DNA of 64,000 nucleotides, taken from Xylaria sp. FL1777. Taxonomy: Eukaryota; Ascomycota; Sordariomycetes; Xylariales; Xylariaceae. The stretch covers positions 20,974 to 84,973 of the forward strand of contig MU400691.1 of the NCBI GenBank assembly GCA_022578965.1, written 5' to 3'. A program made the position numbers and the translations under genes. Numbering within the stretch: position 1 is the first letter of the stretch; every line of letters begins with the position of its first letter. The notes beneath the pieces were generated by a model that saw nothing but the letters and a program-made list of their open reading frames with translations, was not told where the DNA came from and searched no databases. This document shows, piece by piece, positions 50,068 through 61,290 of the stretch.

Positions 50068-51120
50068 CTATGGCCTATCCCCTAGTATCCAGGGTGGGAA
50101 TGAGCCCCTTGTCATAGTATGTTCACTCCATTTCAATGTCTGCCGAAAATTCTCAACCTCGAGGACTTCCAATCGTTCTACGAGATCTGGATTCTTGATA
50201 AAAGCCCTTAATGCTGACATGTATTCTCGGTTATAATAACCTGGTCCTTCAGATCCAGCTGATTTCAAGTGCGCCTTTATTGCGGGGCAGGTGTCGGACT
50301 GCCACAGGTTGAGCTTCAGTTCACGTATATTCTTCAAGCCTATTAGATGCTTCGTAACCCATTCCCATTCATTTTCCCATTGACTGAGGTCCAAGTCACG
50401 CCATATGTCCCTGTAGGGAGAGCGGGAGTGGAGGCGGAGACACCCAACTTCAACCTCCGCATACTGTATCCTGTCTAGAAGATCTCGATTGAGTTCTATC
50501 CCGGGGTTGGTCTGATCGAAGGATTCCTCATAATCTTCGTTGAAGAAGGCGCAATAGCTCGGTCTGGGGAAGATGCTTCGCATAAAGCTTCTAATCTCAG
50601 TCTGATGGTAATCTTGTGTGTACAAATGGTGTATATTAGTCTGTGTTTCACCGCGCCAGATTCCTGATTGAAGAACCCTATATGGCCAAATATCGATGCT
50701 GTCTACACGTGGATCAAAAGGCAGCGATCTTCGCGAAGGTTCCCCGTACTTCCTAATAGCTCGTTCCCGCGTGGCATAGCAAATTTTGAGTGTGGGTATG
50801 TGTTTCCACACACGAGGCATGCAGAATATGAAACCCGGAAAGATATTGGAAGTGTAGCATCGAAGTTTATACGGCTCCTCGAGGTACTGGAATATATGAA
50901 GTATGATCTCTGCTGGTAAAAGCATGGGCCGGAGCTCAATCGAAGCCTTGGGAGATGGCAAAGTTGTAGAAGCATCGACATCATTCACGCACGGCTTGAT
51001 TGGTTGGATGAAATGGCAAAGCTTAGAAACAATTTCAGCTTGCTCCCGTTCGCCTATACCCTGAGACCCAAACTGGCCCAAGGGTATTGTCAGTATCTTG
51101 GCGGGTTGCACTTTCGCCAT
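50068..51120 (-). CDS. F-box/2EXR-like hypothetical protein
   Basis: Single-exon 350-aa frame on the minus strand starting at the ATG at 51120. Residues around 66-85 (MLLPAEIILHIFQYLEEP) look like an F-box or the LPxELxxxI part of a 2EXR motif. ICYATRERAIRKYGEPSR followed by FDPRVDSIDIWP resembles the second half of fungal 2EXR proteins (RESR...Y..., FDP..DTL.). The remainder (WENEWEWVTKHLIGLKNIRE; AFIKNPDLVERLEVLEVE) is typical of large fungal-specific families. If it is an F-box protein it would recruit targets to an SCF ubiquitin ligase; if 2EXR, the function is unknown. Charge pattern and codon use look like real coding sequence. Confidence 0.65.
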   Translation of the reverse strand: MAKVQPAKILTIPLGQFGSQGIGEREQAEIVSKLCHFIQPIKPCVNDVDASTTLPSPKASIELRPMLLPAEIILHIFQYLEEPYKLRCYTSNIFPGFIFCMPRVWKHIPTLKICYATRERAIRKYGEPSRRSLPFDPRVDSIDIWPYRVLQSGIWRGETQTNIHHLYTQDYHQTEIRSFMRSIFPRPSYCAFFNEDYEESFDQTNPGIELNRDLLDRIQYAEVEVGCLRLHSRSPYRDIWRDLDLSQWENEWEWVTKHLIGLKNIRELKLNLWQSDTCPAIKAHLKSAGSEGPGYYNREYMSALRAFIKNPDLVERLEVLEVENFRQTLKWSEHTMTRGSFPPWILGDRP

Positions 51121-52127
51121 TTCCAGGACCAGGGGGATAACCGCGACTCGTCATATGATAAAGTGCGATAGTGAGTTGATGCCAACGAGGAATTGATGGA
51201 AGGATGCCTCAGAGATCGACGATCTGCGGAGGCGAATGTTAGAAGTAGTACAACATTACTTCCTTTAGAACATATAAGGGCTATATTCAAGGTGGTACAC
51301 CTATAGATACAGCTGGAAATCCTAGAAGAATCCAACGAAGATAGCCATGATGTCCTGATTGAGTTATCTAAGTAGTTGGGAAGGTGTGAGGGAGAGAAGA
51401 TGTGTAGATATGAAGACTTACAGCCCAGAGATAGTGAGTCATCAAGAGATATAGCTATAAAGAAGCATAGGCACAAAGAGAGAGGTGACCATGCAGAGAA
51501 GTTCGTGTATAATCGAAGGGAAGGACTCCTGAAGATATGTGATCGTGAAGAGAATATGTAAAGGGAAGATGAGATCCCAAATACAAATTAAACACTGCTT
51601 GGTGTATTGTGACACGCGCACAGTGCTCAGTTGCCAGGCACTCAACACGAGTAACAGGGATATAGACAAGCGCACATCTGGAGCAAGGAGTTGAGCAATC
51701 AATTCCAGAAGTGGGGATCTGAGCCAATCTATTCTAATGTCAATGAAGATAGATTTAAGGGAGAAATGTTTATGAAGAGCACGCGACGAGGACTCGGGTA
51801 CTCGGCACGCGAGCGCGAGCCGCGCTGTTCGCGGTGTGATAGAAGATAGGGGGTTTGCTCGTTGCTTGTTCTCGCTCAGCTTCTGCTTGTATTGATGCAC
51901 GCGTATTTTCGACGCGTCCTAGATAGATGGACTAGAAAAATTGGCAGTGAATACCTGTCCATTGAATGCATGATTCCTTATATCCCCGCCAAAATCTGAA
52001 TAGAGCGTGTAACGTATATACATGAATGGAAGATTTTATTGTCAGTATTGTGATACTAACGTAAGCGATGAACATTGTCCCTCCAATCCTACTCTGGAGG
52101 ATCCTCCATCAGCATTAGTGATTCGCG
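51121..52127. other. intergenic, no gene seen
   Basis: Contains a 152-codon minus-strand frame (51442-51900) with no ATG at its 5' end and no recognisable domain, judged spurious. It should include the promoter of the F-box-like gene at its left end and the 3' flank of the membrane-protein gene at its right end. Confidence 0.45.
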
Positions 52128-52937
52128 TTAGCCAGGCAGTTCCATTCGTGGCTGATCGAACTGAGTTTTTAACTTCGTTGGGAAAGAGTCGTGCCCGTAC
52201 GTTACCGGTTCGCACCCTTGTAGTTCTGCTGGCCATTGTTGCTGGTGCGTCCTCCTCCTGATAAAAACGAAACCGACCACGGAGGCCACTAGTACCACGC
52301 ATAATGAGACCCCGATGCCTATCCCAGCCGCTGCGCCTGCGGAAAGTCCTTGTCTCATGATGATCTGCTCTGACGGACTTGAAGCTGGCAAGAATACTGT
52401 CGAGGCTGTTGAAGCTGAAGGGGTCGTAGGGGTTGAAGGGGGTGTAGAGCTTCCAAAGGCCTGGGGGTTCATAAGATCAACAGGGGCTATTGTGATATTG
52501 AAATACGCCGAGGCCTGCCGGGCCGTCGAATTTTTGTCTTGCAACTCAAAGAAGAAGACGGGGGAATCTGATAACAGAAGTTCGTAGGTCTGGACAGTCC
52601 AGTAGAAGCTCTGTGGCAAATCCTGGCCAACATTTTCTGAAGTAACTTAGTAACTTTGATACCGGAATCGTTGTTTTGTTCAGAAGCAGCTCTTACGATT
52701 GTAGACGAGGTTGGATGATTTTTGAGCACCGGATTCCAGCGGCTGCTGCCAAAGCTCAATTCGGTATTCTTCCCAGTTGGTCTGAAATGCGATGAGCTGG
52801 CTTGACCCCAATGGCCAAGGGGAGTTAGCAGCGTATTTTCCTTGTCCATCCGCGGAATAATTTCTAGGTGAGATGAATTGATTCTCGGCCGCGACTCGGA
52901 GTACCATCACGAGCCATAGGACCAAGAAGGAACGCAT
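52128..52937 (-). CDS. single-pass membrane protein, fungal (sensor-like)
   Basis: Predicted 249 aa from minus-strand exons 52937-52697 and 52636-52128 (intron 60 nt, GTAAGA...TTCAG). A signal peptide (MRSFLVLWLVMVLRVAAENQ) is followed by an extracellular domain of about 120 residues (WPLGSSQLIAFQTNWEEYRI, SFYWTVQTYELLLSDSPVFF, ASAYFNITI). Next is a Ser/Thr/Pro-rich stalk (STPPSTPTTPSASTAST), one transmembrane helix around residues 181-206 (GIGIGVSLCVVLVASVVGFV), then RRR and a 40-residue cytosolic tail. The layout resembles fungal Mid2/WSC-type wall sensors and a large set of uncharacterised fungal surface proteins. The extracellular part is not a WSC domain. The function is inferred from architecture only. 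Confidence 0.8.
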
Positions 52938-55295
52938 GGCTCTTACGGAACTCTCTGGGGTTTAATAATGTCGTCGAGGGAAGTTGAGGGATAAGGCGAG
53001 ATAGCGGGAAGACTGGCGAGTATACGACATCTGTTGATGATACGTGAACTAAATAGCAAGACTTCTGAGTTGCAAAAGGTCAAAAAGGTCAAAGATGTCT
53101 GGGAACGAAGAAGTACCAGTGCCTTGGAACCAATGCCCCAATCCGAGGAGGGCTGGGAAAGCCTTTTCGATGGAATAAATGCCCTTAACCATGTCCCTTC
53201 GCTCCCTAATGTGGCTCACCACGAGTCAGCAGGGATTACGCTCGTGGTCCCCTTGCCGAATAGGAACCCGAGGTTTCGGGTACGATGGACATCTCGGTTA
53301 CATATCTGTGAGATCCGCTGTCCGGTAAAGAATATGATTGCACGAGAGCATTCGTGATTTTCAGCCCTGGAATTCGGTACTACTCCATATCCAATAACGA
53401 GATATATTCGAGCCCGATGGTCTGGGGTCGCCTCGTTGATCTCAGAAACACGGTAGAGCAGCAATGTATGCTCTTTCCACGTCGTATGCCAAATAATCAT
53501 TCTGCAGTTGCCCGATTATTATTTATCATACATTCTCCTCAAATGCCTCATTAGCAGTCTATTCCTGACTAGTGGGATCAAGGGGTCAGTTCGGATCCAG
53601 AATACTTTTGGCTGACAACTTCCATTAACTAGCCTTAGTTTGCTAACTTATTTTCCTCAACCCAGTAATCATCACCAAATTCATACATTAATACAAATGA
53701 TAATAATTTTCCCATGCAGCATCCGTCATACCGAACTTTCATAGATCTATTGGCCGTTAGTATTATGCTACCTGTCTTAGTCGTGTGCTAGGGTTGCTGT
53801 AAACCTACTCTTGATATCCCAAATCAAGATAAAAAAAAAGACCCCCCCCCCCCCCTCCCCCAAGTCTCTCACGACTAAACCATAGAGGCATAGATGTAGT
53901 CGCGAACGATGCTTTAGTTTTTTCTCAAATTTTCTCGTGAGCCCGGCGGAGCGCAAGGATAGACGAGATACATTCGCCTTGGCAGGTACCCTCGCTGGAT
54001 TCCATCCGAATTTATAGATGAGGACTTGGGACGGTTATATGAACGCTGTAAGAAGGTAGAGACAGCGGCTTGGATTTCGAAGACAATAGGCTGTTTTCGG
54101 GATAGTCGAAGAAAGCATAAAGTCTACCATAATTATGAAAGATGACATATGATTGGAAAATACCATGGTCATGAAAAGGACAAAAGCGAGATGAGATTGA
54201 CCTTATTATAAGTAGAGAGATTCACTCAAAGACCCAGCTAGAGTAAGTTGTCGAAGGCGCTTATAACGTCTTGCCGACCGTACACGACCTTCTCCGCCAT
54301 ATGGTGATGACTAGGTCGTACTATGGCCAGGCCAGTAGGTTAATGCTTGCTTCGCCCATTAAGACATTGGTTGAAGCTACGGCGAGACCTTTCCCGAGGC
54401 ACTACCCAAAAAATTAGGGGTACTGGAGTACCCGAAAGATATCATTCACACCTAAGATAACGTCACCGATGAGCAGGGTCACTGGTCTCGTAGACTTCGG
54501 ACATACCAACAATTCACTCGATATATTTAGGTGTTAGGAGGACTGATATACGGCCTTGTGTGCTTGCTGCCATAAGGCGGAGCTTGCGAAGTTGTACTCA
54601 ATTTGTCGGTCGATCATCGTAAAGACGCGCTCTGTCGGTTTGACAGCATTCAAGTTAAATGTATCAGTGCACCGCTCCCTAGTGTCCTTTCAGAGTCAAG
54701 GGAAAGTCTGTGTCACAAGAGATAGTGATACACGGAGGTTAGGCAAGGATACGTGAGGAACAAGGTTGCTGACAACATTGAACTGACGATAATCATCTGG
54801 CCGCAAGTCGGAAGTAGAGTGAAGTATGCAATTAAAAGGCGTACTTCATATGCACTTTGAACGTAGTATGTAGTATGTAAGTAAAGGTAATCTATCCCGT
54901 CAACCGGGTTGAATATGCACGCCGTCGTCATCCTTGCTGGCTGTGCCTAGCCAGACATTGCCTAGTGGCCAGTAATATGTGTCAGGAACCGCACGCGTTG
55001 GCCCGATACACTAAACACTTTTAGTGTCTACGTACCTACATAGGTAGACCTCAGCTGTGAATCAGAGGACCCCATCCATCAACTCTCGAATCTGTTGGTA
55101 ACGAGTCCATGACACGCCATTTCGATGCTTCTTGAGAAGCATTATCAGAACAACGCCACTTATTTTCTCGGTCGCCTTGATTGGCTGACTTCCGTTCATT
55201 TTTTCCCATCAGCTACTGCCTCCGCTGCCAACGTCTACTCTACCGTCGCAAACAGCGCACTCAGCGCTTCCGAAGGCTTGAGCTAGCAGACAAAC
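52938..55295. other. intergenic, no gene seen
   Basis: 2.4 kb between divergent genes, so it holds both promoters. Frames up to 107 codons have no supportive features. A long pyrimidine run (14 C, T, 5 C at about 53842-53861, after nine A) is present. Confidence 0.5.
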
Positions 55296-56520
55296 ATGCG
55301 CTTCACAACCATAGTCTCGCCGCCAGTCTACCCGGCCATTCTTTCTCTTCTCGTCTTCACATCCACCGCCGTAGCATCCGACGCCCAAACCACTTCGACC
55401 ACCACCGCGGCCGCCTGCACCGCCTCCTCCACATCCGGCGCCTTCTTCGATCTGAGACCCGACGCCGCCATCAAACCAAAGCCCGACGGGTCTCGGCCAG
55501 CCCATAGTCGGGGTGCACCTCTGACCGACTACAAAGCGAGGGGCTACGATTATGGCTCCAATTTCACCTTGAACATCTGTAATGCCGTCGTCGAGTCCAT
55601 CGAGGGTGCGAAGGGTATCGAGGATAGCAAGTGGCAGAACATCAGCGCATACTATGTCTCCAAGGGGGATTTCTACAGCCTAGGCTACCAGTCGGCCAAC
55701 CCGATAACACGCGGGAAAGAACTGGTTTTACAATACACCGGTGGCTCCCCCTGTGGGAAGAGAAAGTCGAGGTCACGGAACCTGGGCGAAAGGAGTGCCG
55801 TACACGCCGGAGCAGCCTACAGAGACTATGAAAATGACGAGGACGAACCACCTTTGTCGGTGCTAGATGGAAGCGACAAGAGCAAAAGCAAGGACGACGA
55901 CGATGATGGTGACGACAAGAAGGGTAAGGGCGGTAAGGGCAGTAAGAACGATGACGATGAGGAGGAGGATCAGGTCCGCAGGAAATCTACGACTATATTT
56001 TTCACCTGCGATAGAGATACAAGTGGCGGGACTGCTCAGGTTTCCTTCATCGCCGTTGATCCCGAGGAATGCAACTATGTCTTCAAGGTCAAGTCAGCAC
56101 ATGCCTGCGCCACTGCAGAGCCGCACAAACCCGGCAGCGTCGGACCCGGCTCGGTCTTTGCCATCATTCTGGTCGTAGCCGTGTTTGTGTACCTGCTGGG
56201 CGGTGTCTTTTACAACCGAACCGTCGGGAATGCCCGAGGCTGGAGGCAATTGCCGAATTACTCGATGTGGGCAAGCGTATGGAGTTTCATCTGCGTAAGC
56301 CGCTCTCAAGTCTCACAAAAGTTACCACCCCCATAGCCCTCGGTATGATTAACGTCAATCGTAGGACATGTTCGTCATTGCTACATCGTCATGTGCCCGA
56401 CTCCTCCCAAGCCGGAGAGGATACCACCATTTATCGGGACCCTCCAGCACGAGGGCGAGAAACAACCGAGATGCTGAAAATCGTCTGATCGATCAGTATG
56501 ATGAGGAATGGGAGGATTGA
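55296..56520 (+). CDS. MRH-domain sorting receptor (mannose-6-phosphate receptor-like)
   Basis: Predicted 384 aa from exons 55296-56294 and 56365-56520 (intron 70 nt). A signal peptide (to about residue 27) is followed by a lumenal MRH domain: ACTASSTSGAFFDLRP, DYGSNFTLNICNAVVE, KGDFYSLGYQS, LVLQYTGGSPC, KSTTIFFTCDRDT, VDPEECNYVFKVKSAHAC, with paired Cys. A single transmembrane helix around residues 286-306 (SVFAIILVVAVFVYLLGGVF) and a cytosolic tail ending NRLIDQYDEEWED follow. Relatives include yeast Mrl1 and animal cation-dependent mannose-6-phosphate receptor, which sort hydrolases from Golgi to vacuole/endosome. The lumenal domain is interrupted by a highly charged low-complexity insert (DDDDDGDDKKGKGGKGSKND) between two MRH halves. 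Filamentous ascomycete members have similar acidic loops. Atg27 is a related alternative, but the tail and length fit the Mrl1-like group better. Confidence 0.87.
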
Positions 56521-57580
56521 TGCTACAGTCTGACGACATGTTTATATTCGTATATGTGTTACCATAAAATTAGACGGGACTGCCCACCTCCCTACTGGTA
56601 CATGAGATACATAAGGTAGTAGAAGTAGTCCTTTAGGATTCTCAGTATGGAGATGGCGAAGGCCGGTGATGACGGGATCAGCATCTGCTATTTTGGGCTA
56701 TGCGGTAGACTTTTTTCTTTCTCTTTTTTTTCTTTTTTTTGTCGGGCAACGGGATAAAGAATACGGGTGAGGGCGTGAAAGTGGTCAGAGTCAATTGAAC
56801 ACAATATGTACAGTATCTAGCTATTTCCCTAACGTCCCGTATGACCATGGCCTCTACTTAGTAATAAGTAGGGATTTGCGAGAGAGACAGTTCCAATTAG
56901 CCAACCGAGGGACATACACTACACATAAGATGTATGATGTATCCGTGTACCGTATCATAGTCTGTATGTGTGTATTTACATAATGCGATCTAGTGTACCA
57001 GTAGTGTATCTACTGCGTAGTATACAATCGGGCTAAACCAGGATTGGAGTTTTTCGACCGTGGACTTGTCGATGAAGAACTACACTACGCAGTACACTAC
57101 CGATACCGTAGTATGTACCTAATACTAGTAGGTATAATGTAAAATAGGTAGTGTATGCGCACGCTGTATGTGATGTTGATCGGCCGTTGACAGTTGTAAA
57201 TGTACATGTAAGTAAAGAACCATACCACTCACTCATTGCACAGCAAGCACCATAGGTAGGCAGTTGCATCGAACCACGTCAATGCAACCACCACGCATCG
57301 TGCATTTATGTACCGGGTATGTACACTATAGCCCAGATGGCAGACATGTAGTACTTACTTACTACTTACCTGGACAGAGACGACGGACGGACCGACCCTT
57401 CCTGCTGGGGTTTTGATTTGCTATTTTGGGGTATAGTTTTAGCTTTTAAGACATGTCTCGGGAGTTGTTTTAGGAGTATATATACCTACATTTGCTTACT
57501 TCTGCATATGCATCTGCATGTACCTTTATATTGTAGTACTTCTGCGTTTACCTAGGTATATTGCCTTGCACCTGCTTGCA
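56521..57580. other. intergenic transition zone
   Basis: About 1 kb from the MRH-gene stop to the AT-rich block. It has many short TAGGTA/GTACTAC-type words and an 11-bp inverted repeat (TACTGCGTAGT at 57011-57021, ACTACGCAGTA at 57084-57094). No gene is supported. Confidence 0.5.
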
Positions 57581-57688
57581 GTATATTACGTATAAATTAT
57601 TAAGGCTGCTATTATTAGTTAAAGAAACAATTATTAAACTATTTACTTTAATTTACTTATTTTAATTTATTTATTTTAACTTATTATA

Positions 57689-57802
57689 TTTATAGTAATT
57701 TAATTTATTTATAGTAGTTTAATTTATTTATAATAATTTAATTTATTTATAGTAGTTTAATTTATTTATAGTAGTTTAATTTGTTTATAATACTTTAATT
57801 AC
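57689..57802 (+). repeat. 19-bp AT-rich tandem array
   Basis: Five full units of TTTATAGTAGTTTAATTTA (19 bp, 57689-57783) plus a partial sixth. Copies differ at one or two sites, mostly G/A changes (GTAG, GTAA, ATAA). Confidence 0.85.
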
Positions 57803-58758
57803 TTTAATTTATTTATGTATATTACTTAATAGTTTTATTGTTTAAAATAAAGCCTAGTTTTTATTTAATTAAAGCTAAGTATTAATGCTTATAATATTAT
57901 AAAATTATTTATAATAATAATTGCTTTATATTATATATACTTTGCTTTAATTTTAAATATGTTTAAAAAATTGTTTTTATTAAAGCTATAAAAACTTAGA
58001 TTTTTTTTAATATAGCTTTTTTTTTTTTTATATGCTATAATAAAATTAAAGCTATAAATAATAAGTTTAACTTTTAAGCTACTTTTTTTTTTTTATTAAT
58101 ATTAATACTTTAAAAATATGTTTAAAGTATATTATATTATTTTATGTTATTTTAATATTTTTATTTAAGTATATAAGTTTTTTAAAATTTATAATAAAAT
58201 AATTATAAGCTAAAAATTTTAAAATATTATAAATAATTTAATATTTTAGTTTAATAATAAAACAAAACTAACTTTTTTTAATTATTTATTTATTATAGCT
58301 ATAAATTAATAAGCTATTATTAATAAGCTTATTAATATAACTAGCTTATATAATATATAGTTTAATATTTTTTTTTAATTAAATATATATGCTTAGTTTA
58401 AATAGCTATTAATTATAATATAATTACTTAATAAATAAAACATAATATTGTTATACTTTAAAATAAATAGCTATTAATATTAATAAAAGTTATAATAGCT
58501 ATTTTTATATTAATAATTAAAGCATAAAAACTTGCTTTATAATAGCTTAAAACTTAAAATAGCTTTTGTTTTAATTATTATTAAATAATTAAAAAGTATA
58601 AAGTAATATAAATAAAATAAAAAAGCTAACTTTAGTTAAGCTTTATATAACTAACTATAATTAATTAATAAATAACTAATAAACTAATTAACTAATTAAT
58701 TAAGTGCTTAAATAATTAAGTAACTAGTATAACTAACTAGATAAAAGAACTTTTATTG

Positions 58759-58791
58759 TTACTTAGGCTACTGGATTTAGCTGAGGAAATT
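58759..58791 (+). repeat. 33-bp segment, copy A (less mutated)
   Basis: Starts ttacttaggctactggat and sits immediately left of the minisatellite. It recurs at 60348-60380 with seven differences, four of them G in this copy to A in the other. Confidence 0.65.
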
Positions 58792-58799
58792 AACCACTT

Positions 58800-59060
58800 G
58801 GTGGTGGACTTGGTGTTGGTGGTGCTGGTGGTGCTGGTGGTGCTGGTGGTGCTGGTGGTGCTGGTGGTGCTGGTGGTGCTGGTGGTGCTGGTGGTGCTGG
58901 TGGTGCTAGTGGTGCTAGTGGTGCTAGTAGTGCTAGTGGTGCTGGTAGTGCTGGTGGTGCTGGTGGTGCTGGTGGTGCTGGTGGTGCTGGTGGTGCTGGT
59001 GGTGCTGGTGGGCTAGTGGTGTTAGTGGTGTTAGTGGTGTTAGTGGACTTCGTGGTGCAC
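58800..59060 (+). repeat. 9-bp GC-richer minisatellite (GGTGGTGCT)n
   Basis: About 21 uninterrupted in-register 9-bp units with flanking degenerate ones, inside the AT-rich island. Unit variants are mainly CTGGTG to CTAGTG and GGTGGT to GGTAGT, that is TpG to TpA changes. At the right edge units degrade to GTGTTAGTG and then to GTGGACTT-like pieces. An open frame through the array (58756-59016) encodes only Leu-Val-Val repeats and is not considered a gene; read on the minus strand the unit would give Ser-Thr-Thr or His-His-Gln type repeats. Confidence 0.9.
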
Positions 59061-60015
59061 TTGGTGGACTTTGTGGTGTATAACTTGTTGCAAATTGAGA
59101 CTTAACCATTAATTCTAAACGTTATCTACTTTATTTACTATGCTTTTACACTGAATTCTAATTATATTATAACTATAATGCACTTTGTTTATTTGCTTAT
59201 TTTGCTTTTAGTAAAGCAGCTTTATTAAGGCTTTAACTTTAATTATAATGCATTTTATTTATTATATATTTAATGTTTTAAGTTTTTTTTTTATTAACTT
59301 AAGCGTACGCTTTTATATAAACTTTAATAAGCTTTTTATTGTTTTTATTATAGCAAAATTAATAGCTTATATAATAAACCTTAAACTTAAAAGCATATAT
59401 ATTTTATAAAAACTAAGCTAATATATTACGTACTGCGCTAAAAACTCATTTTTAATAAATTTATAATAAATAATTAACTTAAGCTTTATATTAAGTATAA
59501 CGTTAATATTATTAAAAATAAAAGCAATGCTATTTAGTTAACTAAAAACTAATGCTTAAAAACTGCCATTATACATTTTTTTTTTTTAAACGAAAAAAAT
59601 CTTAAAAAGTACTATTATAAATTATATAAAGCTCTTAATTAGCATATAAACAATAAAGTAAATATATAGCAATTATATAAATAATTTTTATTTTGTTAAT
59701 ATAAACAATAATATTAATAGCTTTTCGTAAAATTATATTTGCTATAATTATTATTAAACTATTATGTTTATAAAGTAATATAAAATAAAAAAAAGTAATA
59801 AAAAATAATAATATAATAATAATAGTAAAAAAAATCAAAACTTAATAAAATATTTAAACTTTAAGCTGTTTATTTATAAAAGTTAGTTTTACTTAAGAAA
59901 TTACTTATAATTAAGCAACTAAAACATAAACTTTTTAGTTTGCTTTTTGCTATAAAATTAATAAAAAACGCAAAAAAAAGCATTAATACTTAAAAAAAAA
60001 CATATATACTTTTAG

Positions 60016-60268
60016 CAAAGCATAAATACCTAAAAAAAAACTATATACTGCTAATAAAAAAAAGCATAAACACTTAAAGAAAAACTATATATTGCAGCTT
60101 TATATAATTTAAGCTAAAACTAGCATGCTAGCAAAAAAAAGCATACTAAAACACTTAAGGAAAAACTACTTACTGCTAGCAAAAAAAAGCATAAATACTT
60201 AAAAAAAAGCTATATATTATATTGTAGCTTTATATAACTTAAGCTAAAACTTGCACGCTAGCAAAAAA
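60016..60268 (+). repeat. ~126-bp higher-order tandem repeat
   Basis: Two adjacent compound units of about 126 bp, each made of a short and a long subunit beginning AAAGCATA and ending in CTATATA or GCTAGCAAAAAA. Matching points are 60063 and 60189, and 60142 and 60269. A third partial unit follows to about 60310. The long subunits share GCTTTATATAA(T/C)TTAAGC. Confidence 0.7.
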
Positions 60269-60347
60269 AAGCATATTAAAACACCTAAAAAAAGGCTATA
60301 TATTGTAGCATTAATAAGCATAAACTATATATATATACCTTATATTA

Positions 60348-60380
60348 TTATTTAGGCCACTATATTTAGCTAAAAAAATC
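60348..60380 (+). repeat. 33-bp segment, copy B (more mutated)
   Basis: Starts ttatttaggccactatat. It is the counterpart of 58759-58791, but the minisatellite does not follow it. Confidence 0.6.
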
Positions 60381-61183
60381 AAGTTTATTTATAAAGCCCT
60401 AATATATATAAACAATTAATTATTAATGTAGTAATAATAGTAATAATAGTAATAATAATAATAGTAATAAAAAATCCTTAATATTTTTTAAAAAACTTTA
60501 ATTTTTTTAAGTTAGTTATTATTTATAGCTATAATTTATTATTAGATTAAGTGTAAGCATTAAAGCGTAATAAACTTAACTTATTAAAATTAAAACTTTC
60601 TTTTTTTTTTTTCTAGGTTTTAATCTTTATATGCAAAAAATAGCAGCTAATTCTTATATTATTAATAAGCTGCTAAACCTAAAAAAATACCAAAAGATCA
60701 AAAAACAATAAAAAATTACTATAAACTTAAAAAAAGTTCTTAAATTTTTTTGCTTTTATTATAGCTTTTTTTAGTACTTTAAATATACTAAACAATTTTT
60801 TATTTATGTTTAGCTATATAAAATAAAGCATACCTTTATTAAGTTTTTTTATATTTAAAAAGCTTACTAGTTTAATAAAATAAACATATGTTATATAAAA
60901 ACTGCTTATATGTTTATAAATAGTCTTTAGTATATATTTTCTTTTATTGCTATTTTATTATTGTTTTTTTATTTAAGCAAGTTTATATAGTTTAATAGTT
61001 ACTTTTTTATTCTAAGTTTAGCATTAAACTATAAACCTTTAATAATAATTAAACGTTATATTTGTTATAAAATGGGCTAACTAAGCTAGTTAAAAAGCTA
61101 GGTGTAAAAAAGACATATACAAAAAGAGTTTTATTTGTTAAAAAAATATGTATTTAAACTATTATAAAGGTTTAATATATAAA

Positions 61184-61290
61184 CTTAATAAACTTAAGCG
61201 TTAAGTTTATTAAGCCTTAAACTTAACGGATTTAAGCGTTAAGTTTATTAAGCCTTAAACTTAAAACAATATAACGTTAAGTTTATTAAA
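61184..61290 (+). repeat. palindrome and direct repeats around AAGCGTTAAGTTTATTAAG
   Basis: A perfect 14-bp inverted repeat with a 3-nt loop (CTTAATAAACTTAA, GCG, TTAAGTTTATTAAG) spans 61184-61214. The right arm and following CCTTAAACTTAA recur about 30 bp later, and a third TTAAGTTTATTA follows near 61280. Confidence 0.7.

Noticed and set aside
51442..51900. 152-codon minus-strand frame
   Set aside because: Starts with GTG rather than ATG, no domain, no splice link, lies in the flank of the F-box-like gene.
57011..57094. 11-bp inverted repeat as transposon ends
   Set aside because: Short arms, no target-site duplication and no transposase nearby; common GTAC/CTAC words in this region make chance likely.
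1..57580. tRNA genes
   Set aside because: Several TTCGA/TCGAA words (for example near 259, 5345, 18488, 28752) resemble a B box, but none had a proper A box at the right distance and a closing acceptor stem.
58756..59016. Open frame of Leu-Val-Val repeats as a membrane protein
   Set aside because: It is just the 9-bp minisatellite read in one frame; no other coding evidence, and it lies in RIP-type DNA.
59635..59838. 67-codon Ile/Leu-rich minus-strand frame
   Set aside because: Composition artefact of nearly pure A/T sequence; hydrophobic codons are A/T-rich.
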